DNA of 64,000 nt from Papaver somniferum (Eukaryota; Streptophyta; Magnoliopsida; Ranunculales; Papaveraceae), in the NCBI RefSeq assembly GCF_003573695.1, contig NC_039359.1, positions 156,976,210-157,040,209 of the forward strand, in the 5' to 3' direction. Below, one piece after another: positions 1-11,631 of the stretch (its first letter is position 1; each line of letters starts with the position of its first letter). The notes beneath the pieces were generated by a model. It ran no database searches. It was not told the DNA's origin and was given only the letters and a program-made list of their open reading frames with translations. A program made the translations under genes and the position numbers.

Positions 1-263
1 GGATACTTCTTACATTTCGATAATTGAATATTTCTTATACTTCATCAAGGATACTTCATACTTCGCATACTTCAAAAGATGATACTTCTTATTTGCTTCG
101 CAACATTCCGGAACTTCACAAAAGAATAGAGGCAAGTACGTACTTTTCAAATCCAGTATTCTTTCGCTCGTTCCTTCATCAACAAAGATCAAAGACTACT
201 CCAACAATGGATTTTTTCCTGAAGATCGCTCTTCAAGCAATATTCAAGAAAAAAGAGGAAAGA
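1..263 (+). mobile_element. 3' internal end of a Tat-like LTR element that continues left of the window
   Basis: This stretch ends in a purine-rich tract (about 250-263) directly in front of a TG-starting LTR, so it reads as the 3' internal end of an LTR element transcribed left to right. No coding domain is visible. The first 90 bases repeat the short motif ATACTTC about seven times with irregular spacing. The small ORFs here look like chance ORFs. The assignment to the Tat-like group rests on the adjoining LTR. Confidence 0.55.
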
Positions 264-817
264 TGTAGGATCAGAATTTTGCGACAACGATACGCTCGCG
301 AAATTCTTAACAACGCATTACAATAATGTCGCCGAGCACTTTGAGAAACGATACAATAGGTGATATTAGCTTAAACATAAGAAAAATGTAATAACTTTGC
401 GAAGATTAGAAGATCTGCGAAATTAACATTTGTAAGCTTGCGATATCATCGCAAGCCAGATCCGAAATTAGGGGAAATCTTAGCTGTATATGAGTTGTCA
501 TCCACTAGGTAGCATGTAGGAGAGAGAAAAGTAACTTGTATTATTATTATCTTCTTATTCTTACCCAAAAATCAGAGAGAGGGAGAGAGCTCCAAATACT
601 CATTAATGGAGTCTCAATGTAATTCATATGTAATTCAATGATCATAGTGAAACCTAACCCCGTGGATGTAGATCAAATTGATCGAACCACGTAAATCTTA
701 TGTCTTATTTTCTATTTTCATTATCTTTATCTTTATTTTCATATCAAATAAGTTTAGATCTAAAAATTATAGTCATGATAATACAAGGGGTGTGTTGTGG
801 GATTTCGTGCAACTACA
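264..817 (+). repeat. 3' LTR of a Tat-like retrotransposon, inserted in the 5' LTR of element A
   Basis: The LTR starts TGTAGGATCAGAA and ends GTGCAACTACA. These ends match the LTRs at 6228-6683 and 16224-16692, which start TGTAAGATCAGAA and end CTGCAACTACA. It also shares the GCGAAATTAACATTTGTAAG block with them but is otherwise diverged, so it is a different member or subfamily. The five bases after it, GACAA (818-822), should be one copy of the target duplication; the other copy lies outside the window. The sequence resumes with the end of an Athila-like LTR, which dates this insertion after element A. Confidence 0.7.
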
Positions 818-857
818 GACAACTTTATTTACCACTATACAAAACCACATCAATTTT

Positions 858-875
858 TGGCGCCACCGACGAGGA
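858..875 (+). other. Primer-binding site of element A
   Basis: The sequence starts TGGCGCC five bases after the LTR end (...CACATCA). TGGCGCCG is the complement of the 3' end of plant tRNA-Asp including CCA, the primer used by many plant gypsy elements. Here only the first seven to eight bases fit well and the rest is diverged, so the primer assignment is tentative. The equivalent site in element E is at 53624-53635. Confidence 0.5.
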
Positions 876-1425
876 CTTGTATTTAGGTTTTAGGTTTTAG
901 GTTTTAGATTTATTTTTATTTTTATTTTTATTTTTGTTCTCTTTTATGCCTTTGGTATTTTTCGATTCTTCGTTTGGTATTTTTCGATTCTTTTCAGATT
1001 TGGATCGACGTCACAAGGAAAGAATAAGCATTATAAAAGGAAAGCAAAGCCGAAGAAGGAAAGAAAATCGGAATCCAAAAAGAGTGAAGAAGATTTTATT
1101 TTTATTTATTTATTTTGATTTTTATTTTTAGAAAATTGTATTAGGCTTTCTGTATTTTTTGTAATTTTCCTTTTTAATTTTGGACATTCTTTTTGGACTT
1201 GGGCATTATTATTATTTTTAAAAATCCTAATGAGGGTTAATTTTATAAAACCGATGCAGGGAAGGACGACAATTATGATACTGTCTCGGCCCCTCGGGTT
1301 CGTATACTGACATAAGAGTAGGTGGCCTGAGTCTACTGCAACCGAGTCTTCGCATGTCTGGTACGGGAGGTAAGACTCTATCCACCCACGAATCCCCTGT
1401 CAGTGGGTTTTATTTTGTGTTGAGA

Positions 1426-3153
1426 ATGTCGATCTGGTATTATAATAGCCAATATAATGAATATCTGATTGAGTTTCTAAATGGGCATTCCTACTTTGAC
1501 CATAATGTGAATAGTGGTTGGAAACATCAACCTTTTGAAGGTTATGGCTCATACCATGGTGAGCCTAATTACTATACACACATGCACCGGTCATACGAGC
1601 AAGAAAATAAGGAATATTATAGTGCTAGTTCTTCGTCTTTGGACAATACAATCAAACTTTTGAAAACTAGTCCTTATTATGATCCTTATGTTCATATTCT
1701 TCCTCTAGAAGAGTCTCTCAAGCAGTTAACAGACAATACGAATAGGTTTGTGTTTGAAATGAATAAACAAACTGCAGCCATGAGTGAGCCTTCTTTACAA
1801 GATACTATAACGAATTCATATGAGTCAACTCAAAAGTTTTTGTTAGAGGCACATAAAAGAACTGCTCAAAATAATCTTAATTTTCAATATGGTGTTTCCA
1901 ATAGTACCCTTGAAAATGAGGATAGTTATTTGCATAATCAAGATGACGAGGTTAGAATTGGCAACACTAGTTTAGATGAGGTTCGATTATTTTCATGTTA
2001 TTACGATGATTATGACGAGAATAATATTGATGAAGAATCTGAAATATGTCGACATAATCAGGAACTTGGTACTTCAAATATTGACCTTCACGAAAATAAT
2101 GTTATTTCTAGTTCAAATCCAAATAATTTTAGTGATTATTCACCTATTCAAAAGGACGAGGATTTGACTAGAGATACCCATGTTTTAGACGATGTAATAT
2201 TTCTTTTTGATTACGAAGCCAATAATGCTTTAGAGGAACGCGTTTCTTTAGAGAATATTGTTTTAGAGTCTAGAGATTTAAAACCTTAATCTTAGACAAA
2301 GAAGATAGACTCATAGAGAGTTCAAATATGAGTGAGGATGCACCTCCCGATTATAACTTAGAAGAATCAATTAACCATTTTCAGGAATCTGATGACCTAG
2401 AAATTAGGGAGATTGTGACTAGTTTATCTAGAGACACTGAAAAATCGAAGTACTCTAAGTTTGGGGGTGATTATCATTCTCCCTGTGCCTTACAGTTGAC
2501 TCTTATAAAGATCCATCACTTAGGACCTGACATATGTGCCTCAACCATTTTACAAGATTATCTTCATACGCATTTTCCTGAACTTAGTGATGTCCATAAG
2601 GAAGTTCAGTTATTAGAAACCCATACTCTGGTAGATGTGGTTTACCCAGGATATGATACCCAGATTGACTTTGTTTTCCCACCAAATATTTTTCTTCCAA
2701 ATGTTGGAACATTTGAATTTCAAATGTGTCAGTTATTGAGTTTTGAGCCTAAAACTAAGTACTTTAAGAAATTATTATCGACACATTTGCTTAAGATTGA
2801 CCACCACTCTAATTGTGGTCAACTGATTGAGTCAAATCTGGTGGACTTAGAGAATCCTCAATTATTCAGGTTATTGTTATGTGCTTCTAAGTTCTTATAT
2901 TTGAGTTTTTCCAGACTTTACAACCTGATAATTCAGATCTTACCTATGAGGAAATGCATCCTATGAAAATATTTTATCTAGACCCATTTATAGAACATGA
3001 ACCTAAACCACAACTAGATGGAAACTAGACAAGGGTGTTCTTTATTTGTTTATTTTCTTGGCATGTTGCAGATTCCTTTTACTTATGATAGTTCTATTTG
3101 GTTTTGATGACCCAAAGTTGTTTCGGCTATTACATTATGATACTATAAGGTGA
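1426..3153 (+). pseudogene. ORF of unknown function in element A (broken homologue of the ORF in element B)
   Basis: Translation starts at the ATG at 1426 (MSIWYYNSQYNEY) and runs in one frame to 2289. It continues after a frameshift near 2275-2285 from the MSEDAPPDYNLEES region, and a second frameshift near 2897 is needed to reach the conserved C-terminus ending YDTIR at 3150. The product matches the 29861-31471 minus ORF along its whole length: the YNS/NSGW start, the SSSNPNNF..YSPIQKDEDLTRDT block, the GGDYHSPCAL block and a C-terminal hydrophobic stretch of about 22 residues (VLYLFIFLACCRFLLLMIVLF). I recognise no known domain. It is not gag-like (no CCHC knuckle) and not pol. A conserved TGGGAGGTAACCC follows the stop at about 3199. 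It may be an env-like or accessory retroelement protein, but that is inference. Confidence 0.7.
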
Positions 3154-3328
3154 CTAATCCTTTCTTGGTATGGCCGAAGACTTTAAACTTAGCACTTCTT
3201 GGGAGGTAACCCATGCTCTTACAACACGGTAATATCTTTTATTAACTCTTTTGCTTCAAGTGGTAACAGTTTCTCCTTGTTCACGCTTTTAATTTCATCT
3301 TTAGAACATTGAGGACAATGTTAGATTT

Positions 3329-3341
3329 AAGTTTGGGGGTA
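3329..3341 (+). other. Internal PPT-like motif AAGTTTGGGGGTA of element A
   Basis: This is the same polypurine-type motif that normally abuts the 3' LTR of this family. Here it lies roughly 1 kb inside the element, once later insertions are discounted, and is followed by TGAGAGAAACTTTTTAGTTGCA. The same internal copy occurs in B (29672-29684, minus) and E (46847-46859, minus), so it is a family feature and not a chance match. Confidence 0.6.
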
Positions 3342-3474
3342 TGAGAGAAACTTTTTAGTTGCATTATTAAACTCAAAAGCGTAGAAATTTATGCATATTA
3401 AGGATGGCACTAACCAATCTAAGTGGATGAAAGCATCTTGGTTGTAGGAGTTGAGGAACCAATTTGAGTGGATG

Positions 3475-5926
3475 TGAAAAGGCGGGGGTCTAACAACCTC
3501 ACCCAATATTTCGATTAGAAATATGTATGGTCTAACTCTAATATACTTTTAAGACAGTCAGACTCAATCTTAATAAAAAGTATATCAAGGAGTTAATATC
3601 TCTTTCTCTCGATTTGATCTATACTCAAACAAATAGAAATCGGTGAGTCTTTATAAAATACAAGAGATATAAACTTGGATGGTACCAAAAACCAATATCC
3701 AAGGATCAATCAATTTCCAATCAAAAACCAAAGATTGGATTTCACAATTGATCGATACAACGCACAACCTGTGATATTTCGATTATATAACAAAATATAA
3801 TGCGTAATAGAATACCACAGACACCAGAAGTTTTGTTAACGAGGAAACCGCAAATGCAGAAAAACCCCGGGACCTAGTCCAGATTGAAAACCACACGGTA
3901 TTAAGCCGCTACAGACACTATCCTACTACAAACTAACTTCGGTCTGGACTGTAGTTGAACCGTAATCAATATCACACTGATTCAAGGTACAGTTGCGCTC
4001 CTTACGTCTCTGATCCCAGCAGGATACTACGCACTTGATTCCCTCAGCTGATCTCACCCACAACCAAGAGTTGCTACGACCCAAAGTCCAAAACTTTAAC
4101 AAACAAATCTGTATCACGCAGAAAAGTCTACGATAATAGATAAATCTATCTCCCACAGATAAATCTACAAGTTTTTGTTCCGTCTTTTGATAAATCAAGG
4201 TGAACAGGAACTAATTGATAAACCAGACTTATATTCCCGAAGAACAACATAGTATTATCAATCACCTCACAATAATCTAAATCGTATGGTAGCGAAACTA
4301 GATATTACGGAATCACAAACGATGAGACGAAGATGTTTGTGATTTCTTTTTATCTTGCCCTATCGGAGATATAATCTAAAGTCAATTATTCAATTGAACT
4401 CGTATGATAGAAAATGGCAAGATCAGATCGCACAACTACTAGAGAAGTAGTTTCGTATGGCTTCACAATCCCAATGAAGTCTTTAAGTCGTTAACCGACA
4501 GGGTCTCGAGAAGAAACCTAGTGTTAAAGGAGAATCGACTCTAGCAAAACCAACTAGTATCACACAGGAGGTGTGGGGATCATTTTTTCCAGTTTCTAAA
4601 CGTCTTTTTTATATAGTTTTCAAATCAGGGTTTGCAATCTAAGTTACCTTGGTAACAAATCATTCAATATTCACCGTTAGATGAAAAAATCTGATTTATC
4701 CAAGCTAATATCTTTCAACCGTTAGATCGAAACTTAGCTTGTCACACACAAATGAAATGTATTTCATTTAGATTTGAGTAACCGTACCTAAATGTGTACA
4801 TTCGGTTGGTTCACAAATAGTTAACCAATAGTTAGCCATATGAGCACTTTCATATTAACTGTATTCATCTTTCTCATAACTAGTTCAAATGACTCATAAG
4901 AACTAGTTGAAGAGTTGTTCAATTTCTTAGATCTTTATACATGGACACAATTGAAACAAAATCGGTTTGATTCACTTGGATCAATTCATGAACAATATAG
5001 CCACGGTTTGCAAAGATTGCATTCCTTATTGATTTATTGTTTAAGTTCATGAACTTCCGATTTGAGAGATATAACCAGCTTAGGTATGCGTACGGGTACG
5101 TGTACAATAACTACCGGATTTGAGTTTAGAAACCAGCAGAAATTTTGGGTTGAAAACTTCCGTGGGTACGCGTACGAGTACGCATACCTAAGGTGACTGG
5201 TTTTCAGTTTGCAAACTTATAAACTACAGCAGAAGTTTTCGGTCCGAAAACTTCCGCCAGTACGCGTACCTAACCTGTCTCCTTCACTAATATCGCATGC
5301 ACACATATGCACGCACTTGGTTTCCGTCACATGGATTTATACACTAATGTGCGAACACACTATATATGCTTATATCCATAGTTGGTTACGTAATCTCAAC
5401 TCTACATTTCAATAATTGAAACATTCTTCTATAATTAATGTTATAACAATTGTTATTCACGACTATCGTCATCAAAGCTATTTTCAAGATTTAAACGTCA
5501 TCATGACTTTCGTCACAGGTAAAGATGAAAATTGTTAAAGCAAAATCTTACCAACACAAATTTCGAGAAAAAGATAGGCGAGTAAACTCGGCTCGAAATA
5601 GCAAATGTGTATGTATGAAAACTATCATACTTATACGACTTTTGTCTCAAGAGTAGGAGATAGAGTAGATAGACTTTTGAGTGATAGATGAGTTCAAGTC
5701 TCCACATACCTTTTGGTCGGATGAAGTTCCACTGGTTCTTTGAGTAGTTCTTCGTCTTTGTAAGATAATCGCCATGGAGTCTGGAGGTCAACTATACTTA
5801 ACTATCTTATACCTAGACATAGTCATAAGTAAACTAGAAATAAAGACATATAGTTTTGATCACTAATATTGAAAAACATGCTTGAGATACCAACGCATGC
5901 GAGTTCGACCGAGCAATGCTCTAACA
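3475..5926 (-). repeat. 3' LTR of copia element C
   Basis: The LTR is 2452 bp. On the minus strand it starts TGTTAGAGCATTGCTCGG and ends CCGCCTTTTCA, giving TG..CA ends. It is collinear with 20284-22754, with small indels; for example GAGAATCAACTA near 20360 is absent here. ORFs inside it are chance ORFs. Confidence 0.9.
5079..5192. repeat. Inverted repeat with GTAC-rich arms in the copia LTR
   Basis: CTTAGGTATGCGTAC at 5079-5093 is the exact reverse complement of 5178-5192, with 84 bases between. The arms and the next 80 bases are filled with GTAC cores, many as GTACGNGTAC. The matching place in the 5' LTR (about 21905-22100) has the same design, but the palindrome is partly eroded there. 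Confidence 0.75.
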
Positions 5927-5941
5927 ATCTCCCCCTTTGTC
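5927..5941 (-). other. Polypurine tract of copia element C
   Basis: On the minus strand the sequence reads GACAAAGGGGGAGAT directly before the LTR start TGTTAG. This is the usual plus-strand primer of plant copia elements. Bases 5942-6227 are the remaining 3' internal sequence of C with no coding signal. Confidence 0.85.
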
Positions 5942-6373
5942 AATTTTAATGACAAAACTATCAATACATATGGATTACAAAATAGATAAAACTTTGTAGC
6001 TTCTCGTCCACATGCTTGATCTCCTTGGTGCTTCAATATTACTCGAAAACTTCGTCTTTTCCAAGTACTCCCATGATTCCATAGATGTTCAATTCAGCAT
6101 CATAGTTATTGAAGATCCGTAGCCATAACAATGAGAAAACAAAAGCTCTCAATCATTGTTATACAATGTCATAGTATTATTACACAGCATCAAAGTTCTT
6201 ATATCACAACTTCGACAACAATATTATTGTAAGATCAGAATCTCGCAGCAATAATGCCTCAACGAAATTATCAACAACACAACACAACAGCGTCGCAGAA
6301 CAATTTCAGAAATGACATAATAAACGACTTCAGCTAAAATCATGAGAAAAATGTGATGGTTCTGCGAAAATAA

Positions 6374-6457
6374 GAGAGTTTGCGAGATTAACATTTGTAA
6401 GGTTGCGAGAATGTCGCAATACATAATGGCGCTAGAATGTTAATCTCGCAAACTCTC
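6374..6457. repeat. 21-bp perfect inverted repeat created inside the 5' LTR
   Basis: Bases 6374-6394 (GAGAGTTTGCGAGATTAACAT) are exactly reverse-complementary to 6437-6457, with 42 bases between. The right arm is preceded by ACATAATGGCGCTAGAA (6421-6437), which is identical to the LTR-PBS junction at 6681-6697. The 3' LTR has neither block. This looks like a template-switch product from reverse transcription. Confidence 0.85.
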
Positions 6458-6458
6458 C

Positions 6459-6466
6459 TATAAATA
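6459..6466 (+). promoter_or_regulatory. TATA box of the element D LTR promoter
   Basis: TATAAATA is preserved in both LTRs (also 16468-16475) in the same context, CC-TATAAATA-GTCGTTCAG. It is well placed to start transcription about 30 bases downstream, toward the PBS. Confidence 0.6.
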
Positions 6467-6686
6467 GTCGTTCAGTTGTAAAGGAAAGAGAGAGATCTTT
6501 CTGGGTGAGAAGCAAGTAAATAGGAGAGAGAAAATATAGAGCAGTGGTTATTCTTGATTCCTTTATCTTTTCTTGTAAGATTGTTCAAATATTCATCAAT
6601 AAAATTAAAATTGTTAATCTAAAATGAGTTGAGTGTTAATGAAATCATATTAGGGGTGTAGTGTAGGATTTCCTGCAACTACATAA

Positions 6687-6703
6687 TGGCGCTAGAAACA
6701 GGG
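6687..6703 (+). other. Primer-binding site of element D
   Basis: TGGCGCTAGAAACAGGG starts three bases after the LTR end. The opening TGG fits a CCA tail. I could not match the remaining bases to a specific tRNA from memory. Confidence 0.6.
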
Positions 6704-6793
6704 AACATGGAAGATTATTCTAGAAAAAATTGAATATTAATATTGAAATTTTTGAAGGTTTGGAGTGATTGATTAAGAATTTTACATAATTTC

Positions 6794-9700
6794 TTGCAAT
6801 TCGTTAACATTGAAGAAATGGGTAGAAGAGGAAATACATCAGAACAACCAACTACTGTTAGAAGAAGCAAGAGAATTGCTGCAAGGGAAAGAAGTGAAAT
6901 GGGAGAATCTACTAGAATGAGAAATAATAGAGAAAATCAAATTCAACCACCAGTTCAACAAAAACTAGTACAAGGGAGGAATACAAATTATGATAGGGTG
7001 AGTATACACACTTGGCAATCAAATTCAGCAGAAGAAGTAGAAGAAGAGCAGCAAACCAGAAACCATAGACAGGTAGAGAGAAATCAAGAAGCAGATGAAG
7101 GAATAATTCATGGAGATGAGGAAATTGGAGCGTTAGAAACGTTGAGACGAATAATACATGAAGAAAGAAAAGCTGAGGCAGAAGAACGTGCGAATTTAAC
7201 AAGGCAAAATTACGAATTGAGGATGGAAAATATGAGACTACAGAGTAAAAGATCGAAAAGTATTACAAAATCATATTCAAGATCGACTAGAAGAGAAATG
7301 AGGCGAAACTCACCCACGATTAATGCTGGAAACAATATTCAAGAAGAAATATCAAATCCTAATGAAGAATATCGCGAAAATAGAGAAAGAACTGATGATC
7401 GTTACATTCCACAAAATGAAACTTTTGATTATTGGAAAAATGGTAGAAATCAAGAGAATGGACAACGTCAGGGACGAAATTACCAAGATGGCGAAAGAAA
7501 TCGAGAGGAAGGAAGGAGAATTTTACATGAAAGAGAAACTCAAAGAAACCAACAGACGATTGAAGAAGAAATTGAAAGACATTATGTTGAACAAGCACGT
7601 TTAATTTGCGAACGTGAAAGATTGAGAGTGGAAATGGAAGAACAAGAGCTTCAGGAGACAATTCGCCAGAACAATCACGACAATCGAGAAAAAAGGCGTA
7701 CACAAAACCGGAATAACGGTAATATCAATGAAGAGTATGATAGAATACAAAGGATGCCTGAAAGACAACGAATGGAATTAATATGAAATAACAAAATCAT
7801 GAAGGGGAAAATAAGAGACATAATCATATGCGAATTCAAGATAGAGATGAAGAAGTGACTCGCAGAAGAAGACGAGATGAGGATAATGAAGAAGAAATGC
7901 AAAATTTCGCGAGAGAAGAAAGACATGAACGCAGAAGAAGGGAGGCGAAATTAAAAAGACCAATGGATCAAAATTCAGTTGTAAATAAACAAATCTTGAA
8001 AGAGTTATAAGAAATGAGAGGAATGCTAAATAATAGAGGAGAAATAGGCAGAAGACAGTTGGATGAAGCTATAGAAGAAGTTGCGAAAACTCCATTTACA
8101 AGGGAAGTACAACTAGGAGGAATACCACCGAAATGCAATTTGCCCGCATTAACCAGCATTTTTGATTGAACAACTTGTGCAATTCAACACATCAAAGCCT
8201 ACGTGAGGTGCATGTTGCAATGGGAAAATCATGATGCTGTATTATGCAAGTATTTCGCATCCAGCTTAACAGGGGAGGCGTTAAAATGGTTCAAAGGTCT
8301 ACCAAAGAATACAATAACATCCTTCAATCATTTGCAGACTACATTCCTGGGGGAAGATATAAGTAATGATTCTTCGCGACCTGGTATTGAAGACGTGTTT
8401 GGATTAAAACAAAGGATTGGCGAAAGTTTGAAGCACCTAACTAAAAGATGGAGGACTATGTGTAGCGAAATGGCTTGCCGTGTAGATGAGAGATATCTTA
8501 TCTTATCATTTATCAATGCTATGTTTGCAACCAACCTATTGTATATCCAAATTTTCAGAGTCAAGAATACAATCACAATGACTGAATTGCGAGAACTTCA
8601 GGAATAATATATTTCTCTAGAGGAAAGGAAAAATGAAATGGAATCATATCCGGTTGCGAACACTAGTTCACAAACATCGAATGTAAGCTTATTACCCAAG
8701 CTAATAAATACAGCGGGGAACACTTCGCAAGTACAATAAGAGAAGGTGACGGGTAACAATCAACAGAAACTGGTGGCTATGGGAAGCCGAGATCAATAGG
8801 AGTATGAAGGAGAAATAAATTTCTACAATCGTGGTGAAAATAACAAGATTCAAAGACTCGATCAGCCACAAGAAACTTATGGAGATCAAAGACAAAACTA
8901 TAATAGAGGACAAGGAGGTCACAAGGTAGTATGGGAAGAAATCAAGATGCCACTTCTAAATGCAAGTGTGGAGAAAATATGGGAAGTTATAATTTTGATG
9001 GAGAATATACCAACACCATGGAACATGGGAACGGAACCACCTCCAAACCACAGAAGTCATGAGTTTTGTTCTTATCATCATTTTCATGGACACACTACAA
9101 ATGATTGCAGAAATGTAAAAAGAATTATTCTGAGAATGATAGATCAAGGAAAACTAAACCACTTTTTGGTAGCGCACCCACAATCTCAACCATTGCCACC
9201 ACCACCAGAACATCACAAAGTAAACGCGATGAAAAAGAAGGAAACATTCTTCATAGAAGTTGGTGCAAAAGAAAAGAATCTATTCTGTCACTCTATTGTA
9301 CATTCATATAAGACAATTAAAGATTTTCATGACAATGTTTTGAGTAGAGTGTTCGCAAGAGATAACGATGGAAGAGAAATTATGAATATTGCGAAAATCT
9401 CGCCACTAGAGGAATGGCAGAAACAGATTATTTCTTTTACTGCAGAAGAAATCCCTGAAGGTGAAGAGGTACATGATAATCCATTGGTAGTAAAATTAGA
9501 AATTAATCCAAAACCGAAAGAAGATGAGGATGATGAAGCTGAAGATTCATGGGCAATTAATAGGATTCTAATCGATACTGGAAGCTCTGTGAACATCTTA
9601 TTTTATCATACTTATAAAACTATGGGAGGAAGAGATGATGATCTTATACCATCAACATATAAGATATATGGTTTTAATGGTACTGTCAACAAGCCTAAAG

Positions 9701-9843
9701 GGGAGGTTACTATGCGAATTCCATTGAAGGGAATATCTTGTGAAATCCTATTATGTGTCGTTGATGTAGAATCACCCTACAATGCATTAATTGGTCGACC
9801 TTGGCTACAAGGGATTCTAGGTGTAGCTTCAACTTTCCACTAG
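6794..9843 (+). pseudogene. Tat-like gag-protease polyprotein, broken
   Basis: The start region (ATG at 6818: MGRRGNTSEQ) encodes a long Arg/Glu-rich, coiled-coil-like N-terminus to 7786. After a frameshift the frame continues from 7828. The core gag domain is at about 8050-8610 (LTGEALKWFKGLP, LKHLTKRW), followed by a knuckle variant CSYHHFHGHTTNDC (about 9062-9103) in which the second Cys is His, as in Tat gag proteins. A retropepsin domain follows with active-site DTGSSVNILF (about 9574) and the flap and C-terminal IGRPWLQ. In-frame stops occur at 8008, 8167, 8605, 8737, 8797 and 9841. Most are TAA or TAG where a Gln codon would fit, which points to C-to-T decay. Coding similarity continues weakly to about 10150 (CIKFP.PSGVG), but no RT follows. 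Confidence 0.85.
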
Positions 9844-10886
9844 TGCATCAAATTCCCTCACCCCAGCGGTGTAGGAATCATATAGGGAGATTGGGTTGAA
9901 GGAAAGAGGTGTTACGAAACTGAGATAGAATCTTGCGAAGGAAGAGAAAACAAGAAGGAAAATTGGGGACACAAAATCAAAGAGACACAAACAAGTGAGA
10001 GGTTGATGGTGCATGCAATCGAAAGAAAAGAAGAAGACATGCTGCGAAATCAATGCTAGCTCAGAATAAAAAATGGTGAACATACCACTACCAAGGAAAC
10101 AGTAGCAGAAAATAACAAAGAAGCAGAGGATAACAAAGTTAATGTATGAATGATTGATTTGTTGCGACACTCTCGCAATAAATAAAATTCTCAAAAATAC
10201 ATTTTATTGAATGACAAAATTGAGATCGCGAAATGCAAATACAATATGATGATGTGCAAGAATCTCGCAGAGATAATGAATTCTACAAAAGACAAACAGA
10301 GAACAATGACAAAAGAGAAAGGGGCGAACCTTTATGGCGTACACCCTAGTTCGCGAATACAATTTCGCAAGAGGAAAATGTAAGACCTAAAGTACGTCAT
10401 ATAAGGGGGTACCTGTTGCATGGCTCACGGAAAGGCTACACCGCCACCAGAACCTGAGTCATGGAGATTTGGGGTCAATAAATCCCATCCGGGAGAGGCA
10501 CCTTGGATTCTCAGCTTAAGCATATGATTTAGATTGGGCGACTAAGGTAATAAGGAATCTCCCAAGGAGTGCAGAATCTGATCAAGGCGCCGAGGTACAT
10601 GGTTGAGTCAAGAGTGCCAGGGGCGTTTGAAGCGTACCTTGACATTCTTGACAAGTCTTGGCTTATACTGCACTCGGCCCGAAGAAAACCCCACTTAGGG
10701 TGCAGTCTCGTAACCAAAAGCCCTATAGGTAAAAGGGATAAGAGGCTGCGAAAACAACTGGTTGTTGTTAAGACTGGATGGGAGGAGCTAACCTTGTATG
10801 GTAGAAGTACGCCTCCTTGAAGGGTCAACCAAGGGGAAGATAAGCGAGGCACCCTCCATTAGGGAGCTGATAAGTGTCTTAAGACG
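9844..10886 (+). other. Non-coding middle of element D
   Basis: To about 10150 this is decayed coding sequence after the protease. From about 10380 to 10880 it is a GC-richer block (ACCGCCACCAGAACC, CCCCACTTAGGGTGCAG) with no convincing ORF. It looks like a conserved untranslated region of the Tat-like family. ORFs called in it overlap on both strands and are not supported. Confidence 0.5.
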
Positions 10887-10891
10887 CAAAT

Positions 10892-11205
10892 GTCATGAGG
10901 CTTTTTACTCGCAAGGGTATTAAGGCTTGTCATATTTGTGCAACAATCTTGAAGAGGCAATAATACAAAAGAAAAAGATAAGACGAGATCAATGGGTTTT
11001 CGCATGAAAGTGCGAAGACATCCTGCGATTTCGTCGCAAGACGACAACGTCATGGGGCTTTATTTTCGCAAGAATGTTTAGGCCTATCATATTGTCGCAA
11101 CATTCCTGAAGAGTCCATAATACAAAAGAAAAAGTTAAGACAAAATCAATGGGTTTTTGCGTGAAAGTGCAAAAACGTCCTGCGATTTTGTCGCAATGAC
11201 AAGAG
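10892..11205 (+). repeat. 157-bp tandem repeat, two copies, in element D
   Basis: GTCATG(A/G)GGCTTT recurs at 10892 and 11049. Both units carry the same order of sub-motifs: CGCAAG.GT, AATACAAAAGAAAAAG, ATCAATGGGTTTT.GC, GTGAAAGTGC or ATGAAAGTGC, CTGCGATTT.GTCGCAA. Tandem repeats in the region downstream of the coding part are typical of Tat-lineage elements. Confidence 0.8.
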
Positions 11206-11631
11206 GTGGCATAATAAGACCTTTAATTAGGAAGGCAAAATAAGACCACACAGGAACGAGATTTTGAAAAGAATCAAAATTCACTTCGCATAAGATTGCG
11301 AAATTATAAATAAACAACTGCGAAGTTGAGCCACAAAATAAGAAAAATCTTCAAAATCTCTCATTTGGATACAAATACCAGAGGCAAGTATGGGAATGAA
11401 TGAAATTAGAAAATGTTATTTATCTCCACATGATAGATTTACGCAAAAATTAAAAAATTAATGATTATATTGATTAACCATATTGCAAGGAAGAATTGTT
11501 TTAATGAATGCAGGTCAAAATGAAAGAAACACATATATTAAGGAATATGGAAAACCAAAAGAATTCTCAAATATACAGAAAGGAGGAATAAATGTACAAG
11601 TACTACAAAAGATTAAAGAAAGAAACAAAGA

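Larger units (their letters stand above)
6228..6683 (+). repeat. 5' LTR of Tat-like element D
   Basis: The LTR is 456 bp and matches 16224-16692 over most of its length. A short block upstream of the TATA box (about 6418-6457) is unrelated to the 3' LTR and is built from element pieces (see the inverted repeat entry). A polyadenylation signal AATAAA lies at 6598-6603. Confidence 0.9.

Noticed and set aside
882..910. TTTTAGG repeats resembling plant telomere sequence
   Set aside because: Only three to four units of TTTTAGG, not TTTAGGG, in the leader of element A; a local expansion.
6912..7202. Hydrophobic minus-strand ORFs opposite the Tat gag (6912-7202, 7359-7703, 7675-7963)
   Set aside because: They mirror the Arg/Glu-rich gag frame (Glu/Arg codons read as Leu/Phe/Ser in reverse) and have no independent support.
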